Source: Chlorogloeopsis sp. ULAP01 | GTDB taxonomy: Bacteria; Cyanobacteriota; Cyanobacteriia; Cyanobacteriales; Nostocaceae | Direction of reading: 5' to 3' | Length of the DNA stretch: 64,000 bases | NCBI RefSeq assembly: GCF_030381805.1 | Contig: NZ_JAUDRH010000003.1 | Location: forward strand, 1 to 64,000 | Part shown: positions 35,125 to 43,684 of the stretch, piece after piece | Layout: each line of letters opens with the position of its first letter | Numbering within the stretch: the stretch's first letter is position 1 | Translations under genes and position numbers: made by a program | The notes under the pieces: model-generated | Databases searched by the model: none | The model's input: only the letters and a program-made list of their open reading frames with translations | What the model was told of the DNA's origin: nothing

Positions 35125-36504
35125 ATGTCTGAGTTTTTCAACCAATTTACTCGTCGCAAATTTTTATTAACAGCAAGTTTATCTGCTAGTGCTGTTTTAC
35201 TGAAAGGTTGTTTAGGAAATCCACCAGAACCAGGTGGTGGCAGCGCTCAAACTCAGTCAGCAGTGCAGCCAGTTGCGAATATTAGTCCAGAACAAGCACC
35301 AGAAACTACTAAAGTTAAACTGGGATACGTTCCGATTGTTGAAGCAGCGCCTTTAATTATTGCCAAAGAAAGAGGCTTTTTTGCTAAGTATGGCATGACT
35401 GATGTTGAACTTTCCAAGCAAGCTTCTTGGGGTTCGGCAAGGGATAATGTTGAAATTGGATCTGCTGGTGGTGGGATTGATGGCGGACAATGGCAGATGC
35501 CAATGCCACATTTAATTACAGAAGGTTTAATTACCAAGGGCAATCAAAAAATTCCCATGTATGTTTTAGCGCAGTTGAATACCCATGGGAACGGAATTGC
35601 GATCGCAAGTAAGCACCAAGGCAAGGGTATTAGCTTGCAACTTGCTGGCGCTAAATCTTTATTTAGCCAACTCAAATCAAGCAACGCACCTTTCACAGCA
35701 GCTCAAACATTTCCCGCAGTCAACCAAGATTTTTGGATTCGCTATTGGTTAGCTGCCGGCGGTATAGATCCAGATGCAGATATAAAGTTGCTAACGGTGC
35801 CGGCAGCGCAAACAGTCGCCAACATGAAGACAGGAACAATGGATGCCTTCAGTACCGGCGATCCTTGGCCTTATCGTATTGTCAAAGACAAAATTGGCTT
35901 TTTGGCAACATTAACAGCAGAAATTTGGAAGAATCACCCGGAAGAATATTTTGCGATGAGAGGTGATTGGGTTGATAAAAATCCCAAAGCCACCAGAGCA
36001 CTTTTAAAAGGAATTATGGAAGCGCAGCAATGGTTAGATAATTTTGACAACCGCAAAGAAGCAGCAGAAATTCTCGGTGGACGCAACTATTTTAATCTAC
36101 CAGCAGAAATTTTGGCAGGGCCATTTCAAGGCAATTACGACATGGGTGATGGGCGCACAGTAAATGATAAATCAATGGCACCTTACTACTGGAAAGATGG
36201 AAGAGGTAGCGTTTCTTATCCTTACAAGAGCCATGATTTGTGGTTTATTACAGAAAGTGTGCGTTGGAACTTCTTGCCCAAAGATTACATAGCTAATAAT
36301 GGTGCCAAAGCGAAGGAATTAATCAATAAAGTCAACCGTGAAGATATTTGGAAACAAGCAGCAAAAGAAGCAGGAATAGCTACTGCTGACATTCCCACAA
36401 ATACATCTCGTGGTGTAGAAGAATTTTTTGATGGCATCAAGTTTGATCCAGACAAGCCAGAAGCATACTTAAAGAGCCTCAAAATCAAGAAAGTCAGTGT
36501 GTAG
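35125..36504 (+). CDS. cmpA: Bicarbonate-binding lipoprotein CmpA
   Basis: 459 aa from the ATG at 35125 (GAGG 5 nt upstream; an ATG at 35074 has no such site). It has a twin-arginine-like signal with a lipobox (TRRKFLL to LLKGC, Cys29), then the NrtA/CmpA binding fold: KLGYVPIVEAAPLIIAKERG, GGQWQMPMPHLI, DAFSTGDPWPYRIV and a C-terminal SRGVEEFFDGIKFDP. Nitrate-binding NrtA has HPEK where this protein has HPEEYFAMR (Glu273-Glu274); the acidic residue and the MGDGRT and SYPYKSHDLWFITES segments fit CmpA. It delivers HCO3- to the CmpBCD transporter at the plasma membrane. It is the first gene of the operon. An NrtA role is less likely. Confidence 0.85.
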   Translation: MSEFFNQFTRRKFLLTASLSASAVLLKGCLGNPPEPGGGSAQTQSAVQPVANISPEQAPETTKVKLGYVPIVEAAPLIIAKERGFFAKYGMTDVELSKQASWGSARDNVEIGSAGGGIDGGQWQMPMPHLITEGLITKGNQKIPMYVLAQLNTHGNGIAIASKHQGKGISLQLAGAKSLFSQLKSSNAPFTAAQTFPAVNQDFWIRYWLAAGGIDPDADIKLLTVPAAQTVANMKTGTMDAFSTGDPWPYRIVKDKIGFLATLTAEIWKNHPEEYFAMRGDWVDKNPKATRALLKGIMEAQQWLDNFDNRKEAAEILGGRNYFNLPAEILAGPFQGNYDMGDGRTVNDKSMAPYYWKDGRGSVSYPYKSHDLWFITESVRWNFLPKDYIANNGAKAKELINKVNREDIWKQAAKEAGIATADIPTNTSRGVEEFFDGIKFDPDKPEAYLKSLKIKKVSV

Positions 36505-36565
36505 AACCACGACTCATAAGCAATCAACAAACCCCAAAAATCACGAGTAGAGGAGAGCAAAATCC

Positions 36566-37408
36566 ATGACAGTAGCCAGCAGACGACGTCCTAACCCTAG
36601 TTTTGACAATAGCTTCCTATCGCGCTTGCAAAAGCAATTTCCTGACCTTTTACCTCCTGTTATTGCAATCGCTATATTTCTAGCTATATGGCAACTGTTT
36701 TCTTGGCTGCCAGGAGCAACCTTACCAGGGCCAATTCAAGTTGTTCAAGACACCTGGATATTGATTTTGTATCCCTTTTATGACAGAGGCGGAATTGACA
36801 AGGGCTTATTTTGGCAGATTCTTGCTAGTCTCAAAAGGGTAGCAATTAGTTATACCTTAGCTGCCATTGTAGGTATAGGTTTGGGCATTTTAATTGGTAC
36901 TAGTAAAACGATGTCCAAAGCTTTAGACCCTCTATTTCAGTTATTGAGAACTGTACCACCCTTGGCTTGGGTTCCTATCTCTTTAGCAGCTTTGCGACAA
37001 AATGAACCAGCAGCATTGTTTGTTATTTTCATCACTGCAATTTGGCCAATTTTAATTAACACTGCTGTAGGTGTAAAAGAAATTCCTCAAGATTACAACA
37101 ACGTTGCCAAAGTTCTACAACTTTCCAAAAAAGAGTATTTCTTTAATATTCTCATTCCTGCGGCTCTACCCTACATTTTTACAGGTTTGAGAATTGCGAT
37201 TGGTTTAGCTTGGTTAGCCATTATCGCAGCCGAAATTGTCATGTCAGGTATTGTTGGTATTGGCTTTTTCATCTGGGATGCCTATCAAAATAATAACGTC
37301 AGCGAAATCATCCTAGCCCTCATTTACATCGGTGCCGTTGGTTTGCTCTTAGATAAATTAATGGCTTGGATTCAAACATTGATTTTGCCACCAGCAGACC
37401 AAAAATAG
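36566..37408 (+). CDS. cmpB: Bicarbonate ABC transporter permease CmpB
   Basis: 280 aa with six or so membrane helices, preceded by GGAG. The binding-protein-dependent permease loop is seen as KEIPQDYNNVAKVLQLSKKE (about 173-192), the EAA-type contact to the ATPases. The N-terminal helix IAIAIFLAIWQLFSWLPGAT and LLRTVPPLAWVPISLAAL are typical of the NrtB/CmpB/TauC group. It forms the membrane channel of the Cmp system and lies 61 bp after cmpA. Confidence 0.88.
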   Translation: MTVASRRRPNPSFDNSFLSRLQKQFPDLLPPVIAIAIFLAIWQLFSWLPGATLPGPIQVVQDTWILILYPFYDRGGIDKGLFWQILASLKRVAISYTLAAIVGIGLGILIGTSKTMSKALDPLFQLLRTVPPLAWVPISLAALRQNEPAALFVIFITAIWPILINTAVGVKEIPQDYNNVAKVLQLSKKEYFFNILIPAALPYIFTGLRIAIGLAWLAIIAAEIVMSGIVGIGFFIWDAYQNNNVSEIILALIYIGAVGLLLDKLMAWIQTLILPPADQK

Positions 37409-37414
37409 TCAACA

Positions 37415-37459
37415 GTTAATGGCTAATAGCTAATAGTAGAAGTGCAATTAGCCATTAAC
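37415..37459 (+). promoter_or_regulatory. 13-bp perfect hairpin between cmpB and cmpC
   Basis: GTTAATGGCTAAT (37415-37427) and ATTAGCCATTAAC (37447-37459) pair without mismatch around a 19-nt loop. No U-tract follows. It may adjust the mRNA stability or ratio of the operon genes; its TAATGGC/TAATAGC heptamers also tie it to the STRR family. Confidence 0.55.
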
Positions 37460-37509
37460 TCTTAGCAAGTCTTCTTTTCCCATCCCCTATTTTCTATTCC
37501 CAAAACGCC

Positions 37510-39513
37510 ATGTCTGTATTCGTTGCAATTGACCAAATTGATAAGGTTTTTAACCTCAGCAATGGTGGACAATACATTGCTCTCAAAGGTATTGACTTGG
37601 AAATCAAAAAAGGAGAATTTATTTCCCTGATCGGCCACTCAGGTTGTGGTAAATCCACATTATTAAATATGATTGCCGGTTTGGATTTACCAAGCGATGG
37701 TTTGGTGACTCTTGAAGGCAAACGTATTACCAAACCAGGGCCTGATCGAATGGTAGTTTTCCAAAATTATTCGTTGCTGCCTTGGCGAACGGTACGGGAA
37801 AATATAACTTTGGCTGTAGACTCGGTGATGACGCATCTGCCAGCAGGCGAACGTCGCGCTATTGTCGAACAACATATCGATATGGTGGGGTTGCGTCCTC
37901 ATGCTGAAAAACCTCCGGCAATGTTATCTGGTGGACAAAAGCAAAGGGTAGCGATCGCCCGCGCTTTAGCAATTCGCCCCAAGTTACTGCTGCTGGATGA
38001 ACCATTTGGTGCTTTGGATGCACTGACACGCGGTAATTTGCAAGAACAACTAATGCAAATCTGCGAACAAAACCAAGTCACCGCCGTGATGGTTACCCAC
38101 GATGTTGATGAAGCAGTGCTGCTTTCCGATAGAATTGTGATGCTCACCAATGGGCCGGAATCGAAAATTGGTGGCATCCTAGAAGTAGACATTCCTAGAC
38201 CTCGCAAGCGGATGGAAGTAGTAGAACATCCCAGTTACTACAGCTTGCGCAGCGAAATGATTTACTTCCTCAACCAGCAAAAGCGCATCAAAAAAATTCG
38301 CGCACGCAAAACTACAATTGTCTCGAAGCACGGTTTAGAAAAAGTTAATCTGGAAATTGGCTTTGTACCCCTGACTGCCTGCGCCCCCCTAGCAGTGGCA
38401 AAAGAAAAAGGCTTTTTCGCCAAGCACGGTTTAGATGATGTCAACCTAGTGCGTGAAACCAGTTGGCGCGGAATCGTCGATGGCATTGCGGGCGGATATT
38501 TAGATGCTGCCCAAATGCCCTCTGGAATGCCGATGTGGCTAACTTTGGGAGGTAATGAAAATCGACCTCTACCGATTGTTACCTCTCTTACCATGACGCG
38601 CAACGGTAATGCCATCACCCTCGCCAAACGCTTTTACGAACAAGGGATACAAACTGTCGCTGAATTCAAACAGTATCTCAAAAGTACCCGTGACAAACGG
38701 CACATTATGGGGGTAGTGCATCCTTCCTCAATGCATAGCTTGCTGTTACGTTACTGGCTGGCATCTGGTGGTGTCGATCCTGATCGAGACGTGGATATAA
38801 AAACTATTCCCCCCGCCCAGATGGTAGCTGACTTGCAAGCTGGGACTATCGATGGTTACTGTGTAGGTGAGCCTTGGAACATCCGCGCTGCGGCTGAAAA
38901 CGTTGGCTTTACAATTGCTACCGATTTAGAAGTTTGGTTGGGACATCCGGGTAAAGTTCTTGGTGTACGAGAAGATTGGGCAACAGCTTACCCCAATACC
39001 TATATTGCCTTGACTAAAGCTTTGTTGGAAGCTTGTTATTACTGTTCGTTGCCTGAAAATGCTCAAGAAATTCGGGAAATTTTGGCGCGGCGGGAATATG
39101 TCAGCACCGATATTGAGTACATCCAAATCGAAGATCCAAACAAGATTACTTGTGACTTAGATCATCCGATGCAGGAATATGCCCATCACCAATTTTTTGC
39201 AGAGTCTGCCATCAATCGCCCCAGTCGTACCGAGCAAATATGGATTATGACGCAGTTAGCACGTTGGGGTGAAGTACCTTTCCCCAGAAATTGGGTGGAA
39301 ATTGTAGAACGAGTATGTCGAGTTGGTGTATTTAGCACCGCCGCACGAGAACTAGGTATGGATACAAGTTACACTCGTCAGCCAATTAATTTATTTGATG
39401 GCACAGTCTTTAACGCTGACGATCCAATTGCCTATCTCAACAGCTTGAAGATTAAGCACGATTTTTCTGTTGCAGAAGTTATTCTCGATGCACCGACAAG
39501 AAGAGTTGCTTAA
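37510..39513 (+). CDS. cmpC: CmpC: ABC ATPase fused to a CmpA-like binding domain
   Basis: 667 aa. Residues 1-250 are an ABC ATPase: Walker A GHSGCGKST (42-50), signature LSGGQKQRVAIARAL, and Walker B LLLLDEPFGALDA. From about 280 there is a CmpA/NrtA-like domain (LEIGFVPLTACAPLAVAKEK; DGYCVGEPWNIRAAAENVG; LGHPGKVLGVREDWATAYP) without a signal peptide, so it faces the cytoplasm. In this family that domain is regulatory and senses the transported anion or its product. The N+C fusion is diagnostic for NrtC/CmpC; the CmpC call follows from the operon. Confidence 0.88.
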   Translation: MSVFVAIDQIDKVFNLSNGGQYIALKGIDLEIKKGEFISLIGHSGCGKSTLLNMIAGLDLPSDGLVTLEGKRITKPGPDRMVVFQNYSLLPWRTVRENITLAVDSVMTHLPAGERRAIVEQHIDMVGLRPHAEKPPAMLSGGQKQRVAIARALAIRPKLLLLDEPFGALDALTRGNLQEQLMQICEQNQVTAVMVTHDVDEAVLLSDRIVMLTNGPESKIGGILEVDIPRPRKRMEVVEHPSYYSLRSEMIYFLNQQKRIKKIRARKTTIVSKHGLEKVNLEIGFVPLTACAPLAVAKEKGFFAKHGLDDVNLVRETSWRGIVDGIAGGYLDAAQMPSGMPMWLTLGGNENRPLPIVTSLTMTRNGNAITLAKRFYEQGIQTVAEFKQYLKSTRDKRHIMGVVHPSSMHSLLLRYWLASGGVDPDRDVDIKTIPPAQMVADLQAGTIDGYCVGEPWNIRAAAENVGFTIATDLEVWLGHPGKVLGVREDWATAYPNTYIALTKALLEACYYCSLPENAQEIREILARREYVSTDIEYIQIEDPNKITCDLDHPMQEYAHHQFFAESAINRPSRTEQIWIMTQLARWGEVPFPRNWVEIVERVCRVGVFSTAARELGMDTSYTRQPINLFDGTVFNADDPIAYLNSLKIKHDFSVAEVILDAPTRRVA

Positions 39514-39713
39514 TTCTTAACAATTAACCGAGAGTATGTTTGTAAGATAAAAATAAAATTTTTGTAGGGTGTGTTACGACAATGCAAAAGCTTGGCAGCA
39601 TGAGTAACGCACCAAATTCAGAAGATTTTATTTATCAACAAACTCTTAGACATAAAGTTAAGAATTATACCTCTTTAACCTGATAAATTCTACCTTTACC
39701 TCTATTAACTGAC
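39514..39713. other. cmpC-cmpD spacer with palindromic GTAGGGTG repeat
   Basis: 200 bp within the operon. It carries GTAGGGTGTGTTACG facing GTAACGCACC (about 39566-39613), a common cyanobacterial intergenic palindrome, and AT-rich sequence before the cmpD ATG. Confidence 0.55.
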
Positions 39714-40583
39714 ATGCAAAACCGCAGTTTTAAAGTTACCAACACAGCCGCAAACAGACTAGGAGTACCTCTAGCCACCGCAGCTGCTAATCGCAAGCCT
39801 TATTTGCAAATTCAAGATGTTTCTAAAGTTTATTCAACTAAAAACGGGCCTTTCACTGTTCTGGATGGAGTAAACCTCAACGTTGGCGAAGGAGAATTTA
39901 TTTGTGTCATCGGTCACTCTGGCTGTGGTAAGTCTACTCTGTTGAATATGGTATCGGGTTTTAACTCTCCCACCTCCGGGCAAGTCTTGCTAGAGGGTAA
40001 ACCTATCACTAAACCAGGTCCCGATCGCATGGTTGTATTCCAAAACTATGCCCTGCTACCTTGGCGAACTGCTTTTGAAAATATCTATTTGGCTGTTAAC
40101 GCTGTTCATCCCAGTAAACCAGAGGCAGAAAAGTCAGCAATCGTTCGCGAACATCTGGCAATGGTGGGCTTAGGGGATGCAATGGAGAAAAAGCCTACTC
40201 AAATGTCGGGTGGGATGAGACAACGGGTTTCGATTGCCCGCGCTTTGGCAATCCGTCCTAAAGTCCTAATTTTAGATGAACCTTTTGGGGCATTGGATGC
40301 GATCACCAAAGAAGAATTACAGGAAGAGTTACTGAAAATTTGGAACGAAAATCGCTGCACGGTATTGATGATTACCCACGATATCGATGAGGCGTTGTTT
40401 TTAGCAGACAAGTTAGTGATGATGACTAACGGCCCTCATGCCAAAATCGGTGAAGTCATGGAAATTCCTTTCCCCCGTCCACGCGATCGCGCCCGGATTA
40501 TGGAAGATCCACAATATTACAAGTTGCGTAATTATGCCCTTGATTTCCTCTTCAACCGTTATGCCCATGATGACGTAGGTTAA
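39714..40583 (+). CDS. cmpD: Bicarbonate ABC transporter ATPase CmpD
   Basis: 289 aa, a single ABC ATPase domain: Walker A GHSGCGKST (67-75), FQNYALLPWRTAFENI Q-loop, signature MSGGMRQRVSIARALAI, Walker B VLILDEPFGALDA and TMTHDIDEA-type switch (ITHDIDEALFLAD). It lacks the binding-like C-terminus of CmpC, as expected for CmpD/NrtD. An N-terminal extension of about 28 residues precedes the conserved core. Together with CmpC it energises uptake. Confidence 0.88.
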   Translation: MQNRSFKVTNTAANRLGVPLATAAANRKPYLQIQDVSKVYSTKNGPFTVLDGVNLNVGEGEFICVIGHSGCGKSTLLNMVSGFNSPTSGQVLLEGKPITKPGPDRMVVFQNYALLPWRTAFENIYLAVNAVHPSKPEAEKSAIVREHLAMVGLGDAMEKKPTQMSGGMRQRVSIARALAIRPKVLILDEPFGALDAITKEELQEELLKIWNENRCTVLMITHDIDEALFLADKLVMMTNGPHAKIGEVMEIPFPRPRDRARIMEDPQYYKLRNYALDFLFNRYAHDDVG

Positions 40584-40596
40584 TTGGCTACCTACC

Positions 40597-40637
40597 ACCC
40601 TCGTTACTAGGTTCAATCTGGTAACGAGAACTAAGAG
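40597..40637. repeat. CGTTACCAGGTT palindromic repeat, copy 2
   Basis: Diverged copy of 7482-7520: ACCCTCGTTACTAGGTTC then ATCTGGTAACGAGAACTAAGAG. It lies just after cmpD and may double as a weak transcription end. Confidence 0.65.
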
Positions 40638-40744
40638 AGTATTTATGAAGTGTGTTAAAGCAGTGCGCTACGGCTAGTTCTGATTCTCTTAAACTCTCAA
40701 ATCCTTGCATAGCCGTAACACAACGGTAATAAAACGAGAACTCA

Positions 40745-40870
40745 GAGCGGCGGCTACTTAACAGAAGCCGCTACTCTGCGAGAAGCCGGACTACGTCCGT
40801 CTACGCGTCTACCGCCGAAGTGCGTTAGCTCCTCGCGGAGTGAGGCTCTGAAGTTCGGTAGGCAGAACAT
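40745..40870. repeat. GC-rich palindromic repeat composite
   Basis: Carries the 40771-40813 block shared with 26145-26189 and the 40823-40858 block (GTTAGCTCCTCGCGGAG and AGGCTCTGAAGTTCGG) shared with the in-gene insert at 24855-24890. Three members of one mosaic repeat family are therefore present in this window. Confidence 0.75.
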
Positions 40871-41081
40871 CTGACCGTTTTTTACCTCCCCTACTAATTC
40901 CTTAATAACTTCAATAGCATCAGTTGGAACTTCTTAGATTCACCTATGTCTTTGTAGCTTGTAAATAACCAAAATTCTTCATGCATTGATTTAAAGCAAT
41001 AGTTATCATATGATCTCAGTTATATATTGTCACTTTTCGTCGGAATTTTAGTGATACATAAAGTATTGCTTATCAAAGCTA

Positions 41082-41148
41082 TCTAATATTTATTTAATAA
41101 TTGCAGCCTAAGTATTAACTTTTTTGGCTGGAAAAGCTGTATGCTATT
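41082..41148 (+). promoter_or_regulatory. Conserved promoter/operator box upstream of bicA
   Basis: Matches 34851-34916: the first 20 bases are identical, as are AACTTTTTTG and AAAAGCTGTA, and GCTATT closes both. A -35/-10 pair TTTTTG and CTATTT 17 bp apart fits. If transcription starts here the bicA leader is about 535 nt. The 40584-41689 gap otherwise holds repeats and AT-rich sequence. Confidence 0.7.
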
Positions 41149-41689
41149 TTTAACAACTTAAATACGTTTTCTACATAACTAACGGTTTTTAGCCAAATTA
41201 TGAGATAGTTGCGTCAGTCTACTTTTTTGTAAATCTAGGCTAACCGTTATTTATCATGTATGCATTTTAGAACACAAAAAAGTGCAAGAAAGTTATTCTT
41301 GCAAAAAAATGTGTTGCTTTTAAAACTCTCAATTTACCTAGTTGATTAAATGAGGACTACGATTTTGTAAGCAAATATTCTTGTTCAGAATTGGGCTAGC
41401 AATTTTACTATTAGATACAACTAGTTTTACAGCCCTTGAGTACAGCTTAATTCTTGCCAGCACTTAGCATATACCAAGCGATCTAGACTGCCAGGATAAA
41501 TATATATCTAGCCTGGATGTAGATTTAGTTCAGCTAATTATCGCTATGCAAAAAATCAACTAAGATTAAATATAGCATGGTTGTAGTTGAGCTAACGAGT
41601 GCAAGTTTCTAGGGGTTTGATTGAGTGCTATCTATGGCAAGAAAAAAGTTGGATGAATCGACAATTCTACTGTCATTAATTGCCCACTC

Positions 41690-43408
41690 ATGCAAATAAC
41701 TAATACGATAAATTTCCGAAATTTGCGCGGTGATCTTTTTGGTGGTCTTACTGCTGCAATTGTTTCGCTTCCGCTAGCTTTGGCATTCGGTGTTGCCTCC
41801 GGTGCTGGGCCTGTAGCCGGTCTTTACGGTGCTGTTTGTGTTGGCTTTTTTGCGGCACTGTTTGGTGGTACACCGACTCTGATTTCTGAGCCAACAGGCC
41901 CAATGACTGTAGTCATTACCGGGATTATCACTTCACTGACTGCAAGTAATCCGGAAAATGGCTTGGCAATGGCATTCACTGTAGTCATGCTGGCGGGGAT
42001 ATTCCAAATTTTGTTTGGAATATTTCGCTTAGGGAAATACATCACCCTCATGCCTTACAGCGTGATTTCGGGTTTTATGTCTGGGATTGGAGTAATTTTG
42101 ATTATTTTACAAATTGCTCCTTTTCTAGGACAGCCTAATCCTAAAGGTGGGGTGCTGGGTGTGGTACAAAATCTGCCCCAGCTGTTCGCAAATATCAATC
42201 CCATCGAAACCATTTTGGGAGTGCTGACGCTGGCAATAATTTTCTTAATACCATCTAAATTAAAGCGTATTGCTCCACCCCAACTTGTAGCACTAATTGT
42301 AGGAACTGCGGTTTCTCTAATCTTTTTCGGTGATGCAAATATCAGACGTATTGGTGAAATTCCAATGGGTCTGCCAGAATTGCAATTACCCACTTTTACT
42401 GCTGCCCAAGCCGTTGTAATGCTTGTAGATGGCGTAGTATTAGGGATGCTGGGATGTATTGATACATTACTGACTGCGGTAATTGCAGATAGTTTGACTA
42501 GAACTGAACACAAATCAGACAAAGAATTGATTGGTCAGGGTATTGGTAACTTGGTTTCTGGTTTGTGTGGTGGTTTACCCGGTGCCGGCGCAACGATGGG
42601 GACTGTGGTAAATATTCAAACAGGTGCTCAAACGGCTGTATCTGGTTTAACTCGCGCTTTAATTTTGCTGGTGGTGGTTTTGTGGGCTGCTAATTTTACT
42701 GAACCAATTCCAATGGCGGTATTAGCAGCGATCGCTCTCAAGGTGGGGATAGATATTCTCGACTGGAGCTTCTTAAAACGCGCTCACAAAGTTTCTCTCA
42801 AGGGAACACTCATCATGTATGGGGTAATGTTCCTGACAGTATTTGTGGATTTGATTGTTGCTGTTGGTGTTGGGGTATTCATTGCTAACATCCTGACTAT
42901 TGAGCGTCTTTCCAGCTTGCAATCCGAAGAAGTCAAGACTATTACCGACACAGATGATGCAATTATCTTAAGCGATGAAGAAAAACGACTCTTAGATCGA
43001 GCCAACGGCCGCGTGTTGCTATTCTACTTGAGCGGGCCGATGATTTTTGGAGTTTCTAAGGCGATCGCTCGTGAACACAACGCCCTACAAAATTGCGATG
43101 TTTTAATTGTGGATTTGAGCGATGTACCTTTATTGGGTGTTACTGCTTCACTAGCAATTGAGAATGCGATTAAAGAAGCTGTCGAGAAAGGGCGTCAAGT
43201 ATTTATCGTTGGGGCGACTGGCAAGATTAAACGGCGGTTGGAACGCTTTGGAATTTTGCAACTGTTACCCCCACATCACCTACTAATGGATCGTACAGAG
43301 GCAATAAAAGAAGCAGTTGCTTTTGTTACTGCCAACAATTTGGATCGAGATGTTTCTGCAAGCAGTACATATCGCAGCGATTTTAATGATGCTGCTACAG
43401 CACAGTAG
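41690..43408 (+). CDS. bicA: BicA: Na+-dependent bicarbonate transporter (SulP family)
   Basis: 572 aa. The N-terminus (MQITNTINFRNLRGDLFGGL) and ISEPTGPMTVVITGIITSL, GCIDTLLTAVIADSLTRTEH, GAGATMGTVVNIQTGAQTA and VDILDW-type segments closely follow the characterised BicA of marine cyanobacteria. About 14 membrane spans are followed by a C-terminal STAS domain (LFYLSGPMIFGVSKAIAREH; LIVDLSDVPLLGVTASLAIE). It is a low-affinity, high-flux HCO3-/Na+ symporter in the plasma membrane. Position after cmpABCD and before an antiporter gene supports a role in the CO2-concentrating mechanism. Confidence 0.93.
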   Translation: MQITNTINFRNLRGDLFGGLTAAIVSLPLALAFGVASGAGPVAGLYGAVCVGFFAALFGGTPTLISEPTGPMTVVITGIITSLTASNPENGLAMAFTVVMLAGIFQILFGIFRLGKYITLMPYSVISGFMSGIGVILIILQIAPFLGQPNPKGGVLGVVQNLPQLFANINPIETILGVLTLAIIFLIPSKLKRIAPPQLVALIVGTAVSLIFFGDANIRRIGEIPMGLPELQLPTFTAAQAVVMLVDGVVLGMLGCIDTLLTAVIADSLTRTEHKSDKELIGQGIGNLVSGLCGGLPGAGATMGTVVNIQTGAQTAVSGLTRALILLVVVLWAANFTEPIPMAVLAAIALKVGIDILDWSFLKRAHKVSLKGTLIMYGVMFLTVFVDLIVAVGVGVFIANILTIERLSSLQSEEVKTITDTDDAIILSDEEKRLLDRANGRVLLFYLSGPMIFGVSKAIAREHNALQNCDVLIVDLSDVPLLGVTASLAIENAIKEAVEKGRQVFIVGATGKIKRRLERFGILQLLPPHHLLMDRTEAIKEAVAFVTANNLDRDVSASSTYRSDFNDAATAQ

Positions 43409-43684
43409 CACTGATTGTGTGGGTGTAGAGAATTACATTTTATCTGTTCCCCTATGGGGATCTAAAACCCCAACTGGAGCGCTTGTTAAAAGTAAAGGGT
43501 TGGGGTTAAAGTCCCCCTCCCAAACCCCCCTGTTGCGATAAACGCAGCAAACCCAAGGCGAATTTTATTTATCACAAAACCTCCTGTTCCCCGTTTCCTG
43601 TTCCCTTTCAATTAATGTCTCTACAAACTTCAACTACAAATTTTTGATCAAGCCGGAGAACTAATCGCTACAAAGATAGAAAAC

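Noticed and set aside
35125..40583. Nitrate transporter nrtABCD as the name of the ABC operon
   Set aside because: The Lys of the NrtA HPEK motif is replaced by Glu, the binding protein has CmpA-type C-terminal segments, no nir or narB gene is near, and bicA follows.
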